From positions 1-64,000 of the forward strand of contig NZ_FZNW01000002.1 of the NCBI RefSeq assembly GCF_900188115.1: a stretch of 64,000 bases of DNA, in the 5' to 3' direction. This document shows, one piece after another, positions 34,802 to 43,551 of this stretch. A program made the translations under genes and the position numbers. The stretch's first letter is position 1; each line of letters starts with the position of its first letter. This stretch comes from Haloechinothrix alba (GTDB lineage Bacteria; Actinomycetota; Actinomycetes; Mycobacteriales; Pseudonocardiaceae). A model generated the notes under the pieces. The model was not told the origin of the DNA and did no database searches. It was given only the letters and a program-made list of their open reading frames with translations.

Positions 34802-35458
34802 GTGAATCTCCCGCAGATCGTGTCCCACTCCGAGTGGGAGAGTGCCCGGAACAAGCTCCTGGCCGAGGAGAAGGAGGCGACGCGCCTACTCGCTGCGCTG
34901 GCCGCCAAGCGACGCCGACTGCCGATGACGCGGATCGAGGGGGACTACACCTTCACCGGCCCGGAAGGCCGGGTGAGCCTTCCCGAGCTGTTCGACGGGC
35001 GCCGCCAGTTGATCGTCTACCACTTCATGTTCGAGCCGGGTTCCGATCACCGGTGTGAAGGTTGCTCCATGTTCGTCGACAACCTCCCCCACCTCGCGCA
35101 TCTGCACGCGCGCGACACATCGCTGGTCCTGATGTCCCCCGCCCCGTACTCCGAGCTCGAGCCGTTCAAGAGGCGGATGGGATGGACCGTCCCGTGGTAC
35201 TCCGCGTACGGCAACGACTTCTACACCGAGATCGGGCAGGGTGACGGCTTCGCGCTGAACGTGTTCCTCCGGCAGGACGACGAGGTCTACCGCACGTACC
35301 ATACGACGGCCCGCGGCGTGGAAACGCTCGGCACGAGCTGGACGTTGCTCGACCTGACACCGCTCGGCAGGCAGGAGACATGGGAGGACTCGCCTGAAGG
35401 GTGGCCGCAAGGCTCGCCTTACGCGTGGTGGCGCCTACACGACGAGTACGAGCAGTAG
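34802..35458 (+). CDS. DUF899 thioredoxin-like family protein
   Basis: The product is 218 residues. GTG 34802 follows AGAGGAAGGAA. The thioredoxin-like fold is recognised from LFDGRRQLIVYHFMFEPGSD, the Cys pair CEGCSMFVDNLPHL, MSPAPYSELEPFKRRMGW and the DFYTEIGQGDGFALNVFL stretch. The C-x-x-C here (Cys-Glu-Gly-Cys) sits where thioredoxins place their active site. The function of DUF899 is not established; a role in redox or small-molecule metabolism is possible. It ends 2 bases before the GTG of the broken hydrolase gene, so they were cotranscribed. Confidence 0.85.
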   Translation: MNLPQIVSHSEWESARNKLLAEEKEATRLLAALAAKRRRLPMTRIEGDYTFTGPEGRVSLPELFDGRRQLIVYHFMFEPGSDHRCEGCSMFVDNLPHLAHLHARDTSLVLMSPAPYSELEPFKRRMGWTVPWYSAYGNDFYTEIGQGDGFALNVFLRQDDEVYRTYHTTARGVETLGTSWTLLDLTPLGRQETWEDSPEGWPQGSPYAWWRLHDEYEQ

Positions 35459-35460
35459 TG

Positions 35461-35799
35461 GGCAAGAATGCGATCATCTTCCACGGCACGTACTGCACAC
35501 CGGACCAGTACTGGTATCCCTGGCTCGGTGAGCAGCTCGAGTCCCGTGGCTATACCGTCGACCTCCCGCACTATCCCGAGCTCATCATCATCAACTCGGT
35601 CAACGACACCTGGGGGTGTGACGCCGACCAGGGCGGGCGCTCTTCGACAAGCCGGGGCACTCTCGTGCTCGCCGACGAGCGGCACAGGCCGGCGCACACG
35701 ATCCGTGACCGACATCAGCCACACGGTCGGGTATCACACTGCAGGCAGTTCAGCATGCGGTTCCGCGACAGCGTCGGGGCGTCACACGAGGGGGCGTAG
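35461..35799 (+). pseudogene. Internally deleted RBBP9/YdeN-like serine hydrolase
   Basis: GTG 35461 starts NAIIFHGTYCTPDQYWYPW, then LGEQLESRGYTVDLPHYP, the opening of RBBP9-like alpha/beta-hydrolases (HGTG-TPDSYWFPWLR). The next residues, IIINSVNDTWGCDADQG, belong to the C-terminal acid-residue region (VNS--DPWGCD--QGR). The middle with the GHSLG nucleophile is missing. Downstream a frame break turns GRALFDK into an unrelated run, though LVLADE and IRDRHQ can still be seen. The catalytic Ser is gone, so no activity is expected. Confidence 0.78.
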
Positions 35800-36399
35800 C
35801 ACCCTGCCGAGCCATTCGCCGGTAGCGCGCCCGACCGCGTCGAGGTCGGAGTCGAGCGAGTGGTTTCCGGAGACGGTCACGATCTCGTGGTGCCTGCGGG
35901 CCTGGGGCACCCCGAACGGATCCTGCTCGCCCTGTACCACCAGGGTCGGAACCTCAACGGAGTCCAGCTCACCCTGCCTGCTACCCCCGTCGGGGCCCTT
36001 ACCCGGCGGGCGGAGCGGGAAAGCCAGGCACAGCACCGCCACGGCAGCGCCGTCGGCCGCGGTGCGGCAGGCCACCCTGGCACCCGACGACCGACCGCCG
36101 AAGACCATCGGCATGCCGTCGAACCAGTGCCGTGCCAGCTCGTCGGCGACGGTCAACCAGGCCTCGTCCAGCTGCCTGGCAGGGGCGGGCGCTCGACGGC
36201 CCGCCACCCGGTAGGGCTGCTCGACGAGCGCGACATGTACCCCTGCGTCGTGGGCGGCACGGGTGACCACGACGAGGTCCTTGGCGTCGATATTGCCACC
36301 CGCCCCGTGCCCGAGCAGCAAGGCCGCGCTGCCCTCTTCCGCACAGTGCAGCTCGGCACGCGCCGGGCCGTGCCTGGTATCGATCATCGTGGTCGTCAT
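35782..36399 (-). CDS. Alpha/beta-hydrolase, KANL3/TEX30-like
   Basis: The product is 205 residues. The oxyanion region ALLLGHGAGGNID, nucleophile elbow FGGRSSGARVACRTA (Ser in GRSSG), the acid QGEQDPFGVP and the His SGNHSLDSD form a complete triad. This matches the KANL3/TEX30 group of dienelactone-hydrolase-like proteins, often annotated as alpha/beta-hydrolases. The ATG at 36399 overlaps the stop of the SRAP gene (ATGA), so both are cotranscribed. Its 3' end overlaps the dead hydrolase on the other strand by about 18 bases. Confidence 0.85.
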   Translation of the reverse strand: MTTTMIDTRHGPARAELHCAEEGSAALLLGHGAGGNIDAKDLVVVTRAAHDAGVHVALVEQPYRVAGRRAPAPARQLDEAWLTVADELARHWFDGMPMVFGGRSSGARVACRTAADGAAVAVLCLAFPLRPPGKGPDGGSRQGELDSVEVPTLVVQGEQDPFGVPQARRHHEIVTVSGNHSLDSDLDAVGRATGEWLGRVLRPLV

Positions 36400-37226
36400 G
36401 GCATCCCTGTTCCACCGGTGTCGAACAGCGGCACCTGCTGCTGGGCCTGCTGCTGGGCCTGCTGCTGGGCACCGTCGACGTCGATCCGTTCGATCAGCTC
36501 GGGTCCGTTGTTGCGTACGTTACCCACCCGCTCGGACACCGGACGTATCTCCAGCCGCTCGACGAGTCCGGCAGCAGGCGGCGCCAGCAGGTCGGCGACA
36601 TCGCCGGAGTCCGGATCCAGCCACTCGTCCCAGAGATGCGGAGGCATCAGCAACGGCATCCGGTGGTGGATATCGGCGAGCGCACCGACCGCATCGGTCG
36701 TCAGTACCGAGCAGGTCACGGTCGGCGACGCCGTGGAAGGAAGCTCCGGGTCACGCCAGGTCTCCCAGATGCCAGCGAACGCCAGCGAAGTGCCGTCGCC
36801 CGCCGTCATGTAGTACGGCTGCTTGGACGGCCGCCGACCGTCCGCGGAGCCGCGCTGCCACTCGAACCAGCCGTCCGCAGGGACGAGGCACCGCCGCCGG
36901 GCCACGGCCTTGCGGAACGCAGGCTTACTCGCCGCGGTCTCGGCACGGGCGTTGATCATCCGCTGGCCGATCGACGGGTCCTTGGCCCAGGACGGGACCA
37001 GGCCCCACACCATCCCGCGCACCCGGCGCGAAGCGGCCTCGGTGGTCAGGACAGTGCCGTCCTCGGCACGGGGATGCCGCCGGACCACCGTCGTCACCGG
37101 GCGTGTCGGCGCCACGTTGTAGCTCGGCCCCGGCGCGGCCTCCGCGCTGTCCGAGACCTCGTCGAGTGCCTCGAACTCGCGCGCGATGGTGGCAGGGTCC
37201 TTCGTCGCCGCGTACCGTCCGCACAT
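36396..37226 (-). CDS. SRAP-domain abasic-site processing protein (HMCES/YedK)
   Basis: The product is 276 residues, start ATG 37226 with GAGGAGG before it. The catalytic Cys 2 (MCGRY) that crosslinks to abasic sites is in place, with SYNVAPTRPV, the MVWGLVPSWA segment, INARAETAASKPAFR and DGWFEWQR (active-site Glu), and HHRMPLL (His). The protein shields abasic sites in single-stranded DNA. A C-terminal tail of glutamine repeats (QQAQQQAQQQ) is encoded by a 12-bp tandem repeat. It overlaps the hydrolase gene and lies next to rsgA; in mycobacteria aroA sits in that gap. Confidence 0.9.
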   Translation of the reverse strand: MCGRYAATKDPATIAREFEALDEVSDSAEAAPGPSYNVAPTRPVTTVVRRHPRAEDGTVLTTEAASRRVRGMVWGLVPSWAKDPSIGQRMINARAETAASKPAFRKAVARRRCLVPADGWFEWQRGSADGRRPSKQPYYMTAGDGTSLAFAGIWETWRDPELPSTASPTVTCSVLTTDAVGALADIHHRMPLLMPPHLWDEWLDPDSGDVADLLAPPAAGLVERLEIRPVSERVGNVRNNGPELIERIDVDGAQQQAQQQAQQQVPLFDTGGTGMP

Positions 37227-37450
37227 CGCCAGCCTCCTCGTCGACCACCCGGGCACCGGCGCATCCGCCGTCGCTCGCCTCCCCAGCCACGTGCCCAGCG
37301 AAGTGCCCGGCCACAAGCGGTGCGTCACCCTATCCTCGCACGTCCACACGGTGTGTGCGAGCCAACTCGCGACCTGACCACGAGTGGTCAACCCGCGACC
37401 GGTACGGGATCATCGGCGGGGACGTCCTGAGTACGGAATGAGGCGACGCG

Positions 37451-38476
37451 TTGCGGAGCACGGACTGGCACGGCTTCGACGAATCCGACGTGCGGGTACG
37501 CCCCGGCAAGGGATCACGCCCGCGAAGCAAGCGCCGACCCGACCACTCCGACGCCGCCCGTGCCATGGTCGTCGCCGTCGACCGCGGCCGGTGGACCTGC
37601 GCGGTCGACGGCGACCCGCGGCACACCGTCACCGCGATGCGCGCCAAGGAGCTCGGGCGAACGCCGATCGTGGTGGGCGACCAGGTCCGTGTCGTCGGCG
37701 ACACCAGCGGCCGGCCCGGCACGCTCGCGCGCATCGTCCGGGTCGACGAGCGAAGCAGCCTGTTGCGCAGGACGGCCGACGACACCGATCCGTACGAGCG
37801 GGTCGTCGTCGCCAACGCCGAACAGTTGCTGATCGTGACCGCGCTGGCCGATCCCGCGCCCCGCACGGGGTTCATCGACCGGTGCCTTGTGGCCTGCCTG
37901 ACCGGCGGCCTGCGGCCGGTGCTGTGCCTGACCAAGGCCGATCTGGCCGATCCGGGGCCGGTACTCGAGCGCTTCGCCGAGCTCGACCTTCCCGTCGTCG
38001 TCACCCGGCACGACGCGGACATCACCGAGCTCGACGAGATCCTCACCGGGCGTGTCTCCGCGTTCGTCGGCCACTCGGGTGTCGGCAAGTCCACGCTGGT
38101 CAACCGGCTCGTACCGGACGCCGACCTGCGCACAGGAGAGGTCAGCGCGGTGGGCAAGGGCAGGCACGTCTCGGTCACGGCCGTCGCCCTGCCTCTTCCG
38201 CACGGCGGCTGGATCATCGATACGCCCGGCGTCCGCTCGTTCGGGTTGGCGCACGTCACGCCGAGCGACATCGTGTCAGCCTTCCCCGAGTTCGCCGAGG
38301 CCGCCGAGGAGTGCAAACCGGGTTGCGGGCATCTCGGCGGCGGTGTCTCCGGTGACGACCCCGACTGCGCGCTCGACTCGGTCGTCACCGGCGGTGCGGC
38401 GACAGCAGGCCGGTTGACCTCACTGCGCAGGTTACTGCTTTCCCGGTCAGGGGCGGATCCCGGCGAGCACGAGTGA
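37451..38476 (+). CDS. rsgA: Ribosome small-subunit-dependent GTPase RsgA
   Basis: The product is 341 residues. TTG 37451 follows TGAGGCG. An OB-fold domain covers about 38-110. The circularly permuted GTPase order is seen as LTKADLAD (G4), GHSGVGKSTL (G1) and DTPGVRSFG (G3). The zinc-binding CKPGCGHLGGGVSGDD followed by PDCAL completes the family. RsgA matures the 30S subunit and is a stringent-response target. The gene between it and the SRAP gene in mycobacteria (aroA) is missing here. Confidence 0.93.
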   Translation: MRSTDWHGFDESDVRVRPGKGSRPRSKRRPDHSDAARAMVVAVDRGRWTCAVDGDPRHTVTAMRAKELGRTPIVVGDQVRVVGDTSGRPGTLARIVRVDERSSLLRRTADDTDPYERVVVANAEQLLIVTALADPAPRTGFIDRCLVACLTGGLRPVLCLTKADLADPGPVLERFAELDLPVVVTRHDADITELDEILTGRVSAFVGHSGVGKSTLVNRLVPDADLRTGEVSAVGKGRHVSVTAVALPLPHGGWIIDTPGVRSFGLAHVTPSDIVSAFPEFAEAAEECKPGCGHLGGGVSGDDPDCALDSVVTGGAATAGRLTSLRRLLLSRSGADPGEHE

Positions 38477-38701
38477 TGCGCGCTCGGCGAACGTAGCCTG
38501 GAACTCGGTACAACCCTCATGCGTCCGAGTGATAGAACATGTCTGAAAGGTTGTCCGTGACGCGGTCCGCCCGGATTGTCTCACGGCTCGACGAGAACGA
38601 GTATCGTCGCTGAACAGGGCGACGCGGCCGGGCGGAGCTCGGAGCAGCGACGACCGTACGGGGGTCCGTGGGGGCCTTCGACCGACCGACATGGAGATTC
38701 G

Positions 38702-39589
38702 ATGCGCAAACCATTCGTGACCACCGGGGCGGTCGCCTGCGCCATGGTGCTCGGCGCCTGCAACGGTGGCGCCGTCGGCCAAGGGTCATCGGCTTTCACC
38801 GACGTCGAGGCCCTGGCGGGGGCGGCTGGCGAGAGCACGGCCGAGCACAACTCGGCGAGCTTCACCATGAACATGGACATGGGCATGATGGCCATGGAGG
38901 CATCCGGCGAGGGGCGTTTCGAGGGTGCCGACACCGCCATGGCGATGACCATGAACGCCATGGACATGGACTTCGAGGTCCGGCTGATCGACGAGACGAT
39001 GTACATGAAGATGCCGGACATGCCGGAGGGGATGGGATCCGGCCCCGGCATGCAGGCGGACCCGGACAAGCCGTGGATCGAGATGCCTCTCGGGGACTCA
39101 CCCATGATGGACGAGGCCCTGATCGAACAGAACGACCCCCGGCACATGATCGAGCTGCTCCAGGAGTCCGGCGAGATCACCGATACCGATGAGGACGCGG
39201 AGCTGGACGGCGAGTCGGCGACCTACTACGCCATCGACGTCGACGCCGAGCAGCTCGTCGAGCGGTACGCCGCCGACCTCAGCGGCGAACTCGGCGACGA
39301 GATGTCCGGCGTGGAGCTCGGCACGCTGCCGATCGAGCTCTGGATGAACGACGACGATCTTCCCCTGAGGTTCGTCGCCGACATGGGGCCGTTCATGCAG
39401 GCCATGGCCGAGCAGCAAGGCGAGGATGTGCCGCCGGAGATGGCGGAGGCCACAATGACCATGACCTACAGCGACTGGGGTGAGCCCGTGGAGATCGAGG
39501 CACCACCCGAGGACCAGGTCGGCGAGATGCCCCAGCCGGAGATGGGCGGCGCCGAGGGCTTCGAAGACCTCGAGGAGCCCGAGGAGTAG
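38702..39589 (+). CDS. Methionine-rich secreted lipoprotein
   Basis: The product is 295 residues. A lipobox VLGAC places the lipidated Cys at position 20. Mature residues 50-130 are unusually rich in Met (SFTMNMDMGMMAMEASG, MAMTMNAMDMDFEV, MYMKMPDMPEGMG). The rest has the beta-strand rhythm of LppX/LprG-type lipoproteins (PIELWMNDDDLPLRFVADM) and an acidic Pro-Glu C-terminus. LprG relatives carry acyl lipids across the envelope; the Met-rich face could equally bind copper or Met-rich partners. Its own start is ATG 38702. It is followed by a strong bidirectional terminator shared with pruA. Confidence 0.82.
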   Translation: MRKPFVTTGAVACAMVLGACNGGAVGQGSSAFTDVEALAGAAGESTAEHNSASFTMNMDMGMMAMEASGEGRFEGADTAMAMTMNAMDMDFEVRLIDETMYMKMPDMPEGMGSGPGMQADPDKPWIEMPLGDSPMMDEALIEQNDPRHMIELLQESGEITDTDEDAELDGESATYYAIDVDAEQLVERYAADLSGELGDEMSGVELGTLPIELWMNDDDLPLRFVADMGPFMQAMAEQQGEDVPPEMAEATMTMTYSDWGEPVEIEAPPEDQVGEMPQPEMGGAEGFEDLEEPEE

Positions 39590-39610
39590 CCCGGCAGGTC
39601 CGATCACCGG

Positions 39611-39665
39611 GCGGTGCGCCGCGGTGGCACCGGCCTGCCGAGCCGCTGCCACCGCGGCGCACCGC
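39611..39665. terminator. Bidirectional terminator between lipoprotein gene and pruA
   Basis: A 19-bp perfect stem, GCGGTGCGCCGCGGTGGCA at 39611-39629 and its complement at 39647-39665, with a 17-nt loop, fills the gap between two convergent genes. Confidence 0.85.
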
Positions 39666-39666
39666 A

Positions 39667-41295
39667 TCACCCCATGTGCGGGTAGGTGTGGTCGGTCGGT
39701 GCGTCGAAGTTCTCCTTGATCGCCCGCGGGCTCGTCCAGCGGACCATGTTGAACAGCGAACCGGCCTTGTCGTTGGTACCCGAAGCCCGGGCACCACCGA
39801 ACGGTTGCTGGTTGACCACCGAACCGGTGGGCTTGTCATTGACGTAGAAGTTCCCTGCCGCGTACCGCAACACCCGGTGCGCCTCGGCCACGGCATCCCG
39901 GTCGTCGGCAAAGACCGCACCGGTCAACGCGTACGGTGCCGTGGAGTCCACGAGGTGGAGGACACTGGAGTACTCGGCATCGTCGTAGACGTACACGGCC
40001 ACGATCGGACCGAAGTACTCCGTGGAGAACACCTCGTGATGCGGGTCGGTACAGGTGAGCACCGTCGGCTCCACGAAGTAACCCACCGAGTCGTCACACG
40101 ACCCGCCTACCAGAACCTCCAGGTCCGGATCACCATCCACACGAGACAGTAAAGCGTGGTGCTTGGCGAACGCGCGGTGGTCGATGACAGCACCGCCGAA
40201 GTTCGAGAAGTCCCGGACGTCGCCGTAGCTGATGGTCTTGGCGACATCGGCGAGCTGCTCGCGCAGCCCGCTGTCCCACAACGACCGAGGCACGTAGGCC
40301 CGCGACGCCGCCGAGCACTTCTGTCCCTGATACTCGAAGGCGCCACGGACGATCCCGGTGACCACCTTGTCCACATGCGCCGACGGGTGGGCGACGATGA
40401 AGTCCTTCCCACCGGTCTCGCCCACGATTCTCGGGTAGGAACGGTACGTATCCAGATTGTCGGCGATCGTGCGCCACAGCATCTTGAACGTCGCTGTCGA
40501 CCCTGTGAAGTGCAACCCCGCGAAATCCGGGTCCGCGAGCGCCACCCTGCTCACAGCGGCGCCGTCGCCGGTCACCATATTGATCACGCCGGGCGGTAGG
40601 CCGGCAGCCTCCAGGATCCGCATGGTGAAGTGCGCGGCCAGCTGCTGTGTCGGCGTCGGCTTCCACACGACCGTGTTTCCCATCAGGGCTGGGGCGGTCG
40701 GCAGGTTCCCGGCGATCGCCGTGAAGTTGAACGGCGTGATGGCCGTGACGAAGCCTTCCAGTGAGCGGTACTCCGCCCGGTTCCAGGTGCCGGGAACCGA
40801 GATCGGCTGCTCGGCGAGGATACGCCGCGCGAAGTGCACGTTGAACCGCAAGAAGTCGACCAGCTCGCACACCGCGTCGATCTCCGACTGGTGTACCGAC
40901 TTGGACTGGCCCAGCATCGTCGCGGCGTTCAGCGTGTCACGCCACGCTCCCGACATCAGGTCAGCAGCGCGCAGGAAGACGGCAGCCCGCTCGTCGAACG
41001 GCAGCTCCCGCCACGCGGGTGCCGCGTCCTTGGCCGCGCGGACGGCATCGGCGACATCCTGGTCACTTGCCTGCGCACAGGAACCCAGCACATGACCGTG
41101 TTCGTGCGGGGCCACGACGTTGAACGGTTCGCCCCTGGCCATGCGCTTCGCACCGGCGACGGTCTGCGGCAGCTCCCGCTTCTCCGAAGCCAGCTCGGCC
41201 AGTGTGCGCTGCAACGATTCGCGTTCTGCGCTCCCCGGTGCGTAGGTGTACACCGATTCGTTACGAGGAGTGGGAACGGACGTGATCGCGTCCAT
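39667..41295 (-). CDS. pruA: L-glutamate gamma-semialdehyde dehydrogenase (PruA)
   Basis: The product is 542 residues. It is the long PruA/ALDH4 type with an N-terminal dimerisation segment. VWKPTPTQQLAAH is cofactor binding, IVGETGGKDFIVAHP carries the general-base Glu and EYQGQKCSAASRAYVP the catalytic Cys. TEYFGPIVAVYVYDD closes the NAD pocket. The enzyme oxidises glutamate-5-semialdehyde from proline degradation. ATG 41295 has CGGGAGGCG upstream. The proline dehydrogenase partner is not adjacent in this window. Confidence 0.93.
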   Translation of the reverse strand: MDAITSVPTPRNESVYTYAPGSAERESLQRTLAELASEKRELPQTVAGAKRMARGEPFNVVAPHEHGHVLGSCAQASDQDVADAVRAAKDAAPAWRELPFDERAAVFLRAADLMSGAWRDTLNAATMLGQSKSVHQSEIDAVCELVDFLRFNVHFARRILAEQPISVPGTWNRAEYRSLEGFVTAITPFNFTAIAGNLPTAPALMGNTVVWKPTPTQQLAAHFTMRILEAAGLPPGVINMVTGDGAAVSRVALADPDFAGLHFTGSTATFKMLWRTIADNLDTYRSYPRIVGETGGKDFIVAHPSAHVDKVVTGIVRGAFEYQGQKCSAASRAYVPRSLWDSGLREQLADVAKTISYGDVRDFSNFGGAVIDHRAFAKHHALLSRVDGDPDLEVLVGGSCDDSVGYFVEPTVLTCTDPHHEVFSTEYFGPIVAVYVYDDAEYSSVLHLVDSTAPYALTGAVFADDRDAVAEAHRVLRYAAGNFYVNDKPTGSVVNQQPFGGARASGTNDKAGSLFNMVRWTSPRAIKENFDAPTDHTYPHMG

Positions 41296-41376
41296 GATGC
41301 GTTCGCCTCCCGAGGGTGGTTATGAGCCTTGTGGGCCGTTGTCGTCGATATCGGATCCGACGAACCCGGCAGGGAC

Positions 41377-41403
41377 GGGGCACGCATCATCGGTGCGTGC
41401 CCC
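41377..41403. terminator. Hairpin between DUF6912 gene and pruA
   Basis: GGGGCACGCA at 41377-41386 pairs with TGCGTGCCCC at 41394-41403 over 7 nt. It lies downstream of the minus-strand DUF6912 gene that ends at 41482. Confidence 0.6.
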
Positions 41404-41481
41404 TCGAACGGGTTCATGCTTCTATCGTGACACGAACCACCGGCCCATGCCCTCCCCTCGCAGGCCGTGAACGTCGCCGCG

Positions 41482-41994
41482 CTACATCAGCTCCAGCAGG
41501 AACGGCACTTCCTGCGGCGCGTACCAGGCGAGCTCGTGATCCTCCACGTCGCCGAGGGCCAGCTCGGCATCCTGGTCGCCGAGGTCGGCCGAGTCCACCA
41601 CCTCGGCGGCCACGCTCACCGCCGACTCCGCCTCCGCGGTATCGACGTGCACGGCGGCCACCGACGTCATCGGTACCGACCCGGACAACCGCACCACGGC
41701 GTCATCGAGGTCCGAACGAACCGTCACGTCGTCCAGGTCGGCCGAGACGACGACGCGGCGCGTGCGAACCGGAGTCTGCTCGTCGGCCAGGTCCCGCTCA
41801 CTGGCGATCAGCCGCAGCGAGGCGCGGGCCGCTTCCAGCAGGGCCGCGTACTCGAGCTCCTCGGTCGAACCGCTGGTGTAGAACTCCCGCAACGCAGGCG
41901 TCACCGCGAAGGCCGTGCCGTTGACGGGGAGGAACTCACCGCTGGAGCTGAGCTCGCTCAGCATGGCGATCGTCGCAGGCAGGTACACCCTCAT
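41482..41994 (-). CDS. DUF6912-type conserved actinobacterial protein
   Basis: The product is 170 residues, start ATG 41994. It opens MRVYLPATIAMLSELSSSG and ends AWYAPQEVPFLLELM, with a middle region of alternating strands and acidic residues (DQDAELALGDVEDHELAWYA). This matches conserved actinobacterial hypothetical proteins usually adjacent to the WS/DGAT gene. No catalytic motif is evident. Its start overlaps the stop of the upstream acyltransferase gene (ATGA), so translation is coupled. Confidence 0.7.
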   Translation of the reverse strand: MRVYLPATIAMLSELSSSGEFLPVNGTAFAVTPALREFYTSGSTEELEYAALLEAARASLRLIASERDLADEQTPVRTRRVVVSADLDDVTVRSDLDDAVVRLSGSVPMTSVAAVHVDTAEAESAVSVAAEVVDSADLGDQDAELALGDVEDHELAWYAPQEVPFLLELM

Positions 41995-43397
41995 CGCAGC
42001 GTCTCCCGGAGCTCTTCCACTGATTCCTCCAACATGGTCGCGAACGCTTCGATGTCGTGCACCGCCTTACGGTCACCGTTCAATCCAATATAGACACCGC
42101 CGTCGTAGGACGTCACTCCGACTGCGAGTGCGTGGTTGGGCACGAGCGGCACGATCGGGAACATCTCCGTCATCGGTGCCCGTCCGGCGTACATCGGCAC
42201 CTGCGGCCCCGGCGAGTTCGTGATCACCAGGTTGAAGATCCTGTCCGACAGGGTTCCCGCGGTCCTCGCCCCGAGTGAATGCAGGGTCGGCGGCGCGAAT
42301 CCGCCGACCCTGAGCAGGCTACGCGCTGCTACCCAGCGACCCGAGTCCCTGTGCTCACCCATCGCATAGCTGATGTGCTGCAGGCGCACCACCGGGTCGC
42401 TCTCCCCGACCGGCAGGTCCACCAGGTGCGGCGCCACCTCGTTGCCCACGATCCCCGCCGAGGAGTACGCCATCGTGTTGGGGTCGACCACCGCGAGCGG
42501 GACGAGCGCTCGCACGGTGCTGTCCTGCGTCAGCGCCGTGTCGCGCGTCAGCATCCACTCCCGCAGCGCCCCGCTGATCGCCGCGAGCACGACATCGTTG
42601 ATCGTGCCCCCGTGCCTCTTACGGATCTCCCGGTAGTCGGCCAGCCTGGTGCGCACGCCCGCGAATACCCTCCCGCCGGAGACCTCGACGTTCAGCGGGC
42701 AGGCAGGGGCAGGGCGGATCACCGTGCGCAACGCCGAGGCGAGGTCACCGACGACACCGGCGACCTTGCCGATCGTGTTCACGGCATCGGAGGCCACCGA
42801 CCGGGCGTTCTCCATGAGCAACCCCGGCTGCTGTACCCGCTCGCCGAGCGCGTCCGCGACGAGCTCCGTCCTGCTCGGCTCGTGCCGCGGCTCCCACAGC
42901 TCGTCCACGGGCTCGGGGTCGGTCGGCACCGAGTCAAGGATCAGCTGACCGAGCTCGACCGTTCCGATACCGTCGACGACTGCCTGGTGGGTCTTGGTCA
43001 CCAGCGCGATCCGGTCGTCCGCCAGGCCCTCCACGAAGTAGATCTCCCACAGTGGACGCCCAGGATCGAGAGGCCGGGACATCAACCGGGCGACGAGCTC
43101 GTGCAGCTGCGCATCGGAGCCCGGTTCCGGAAGGGCCGAGCGCCGCACGTGGTAGCTGAGGTCGAAATCGACATCGTCGACCCAGACGGGGCGGGCCAGG
43201 TTCGCGGGAACGGACACCACGCGCTGCCGGTAGCGCGGCAAGTAGACAAGGCGTTGGCGGACCAGTGCGAGCACATCACCGAAGTCGAAGCCCGCAGCCG
43301 GTCGGTCGAAGACGGCGAGCCCCCCGACATGCATCGGCGTCGACGCGTCCTCCATATACAGGAAGGAGGCGTCAATCGCGGAGAGACGATCGGGCAT
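41991..43397 (-). CDS. WS/DGAT family O-acyltransferase
   Basis: The product is 468 residues from ATG 43397, where family similarity begins (LSAIDASFLYMEDASTPMHV). The catalytic motif is THQAVVDG, a HHxxxDG variant with Gln for the second His. NDVVLAAISGALREW and PNHALAVGVTSYDGG belong to the C-terminal half. The protein makes triacylglycerol or wax ester from acyl-CoA and diacylglycerol or alcohol. M. tuberculosis has tgs3 (Rv3234c) at this position. The HH-to-HQ change may alter catalytic strength. It is cotranscribed with the DUF6912 gene. Confidence 0.9.
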   Translation of the reverse strand: MPDRLSAIDASFLYMEDASTPMHVGGLAVFDRPAAGFDFGDVLALVRQRLVYLPRYRQRVVSVPANLARPVWVDDVDFDLSYHVRRSALPEPGSDAQLHELVARLMSRPLDPGRPLWEIYFVEGLADDRIALVTKTHQAVVDGIGTVELGQLILDSVPTDPEPVDELWEPRHEPSRTELVADALGERVQQPGLLMENARSVASDAVNTIGKVAGVVGDLASALRTVIRPAPACPLNVEVSGGRVFAGVRTRLADYREIRKRHGGTINDVVLAAISGALREWMLTRDTALTQDSTVRALVPLAVVDPNTMAYSSAGIVGNEVAPHLVDLPVGESDPVVRLQHISYAMGEHRDSGRWVAARSLLRVGGFAPPTLHSLGARTAGTLSDRIFNLVITNSPGPQVPMYAGRAPMTEMFPIVPLVPNHALAVGVTSYDGGVYIGLNGDRKAVHDIEAFATMLEESVEELRETLR

Positions 43398-43455
43398 GTA
43401 CACGATCCTGACACACGGCCCGGCCACCCGCGCCCACCCGCTCGCTATACCGAAG

Positions 43456-43534
43456 GCTGAATGACGCTTTCAGTCCCGCAGATGGACTGAAAGCGTCATT
43501 CAACCCTCCGTATGGAGTGAAAGCGTCATTCAGC
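43456..43534. repeat. Three copies of a TGAATGACGCTTTCA-type repeat
   Basis: GCTGAATGACGCTTTCAGTC at 43456-43475 is followed by inverted copies at 43485-43502 and 43515-43534 (GAGTGAAAGCGTCATTCAGC). They fill the divergent gap upstream of the methyltransferase gene. Related short repeats between genes are common in Pseudonocardiaceae genomes. Confidence 0.85.
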
Positions 43535-43539
43535 ACACG

Positions 43540-43551
43540 TGAGATGCTGGG
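43540..43551 (+). promoter_or_regulatory. -10 box for a leaderless TrmH-family transcript
   Basis: TGAGAT at 43540-43545, six bases, then GTG 43552. The repeat cluster ends 6 bases upstream of the box. Confidence 0.4.
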
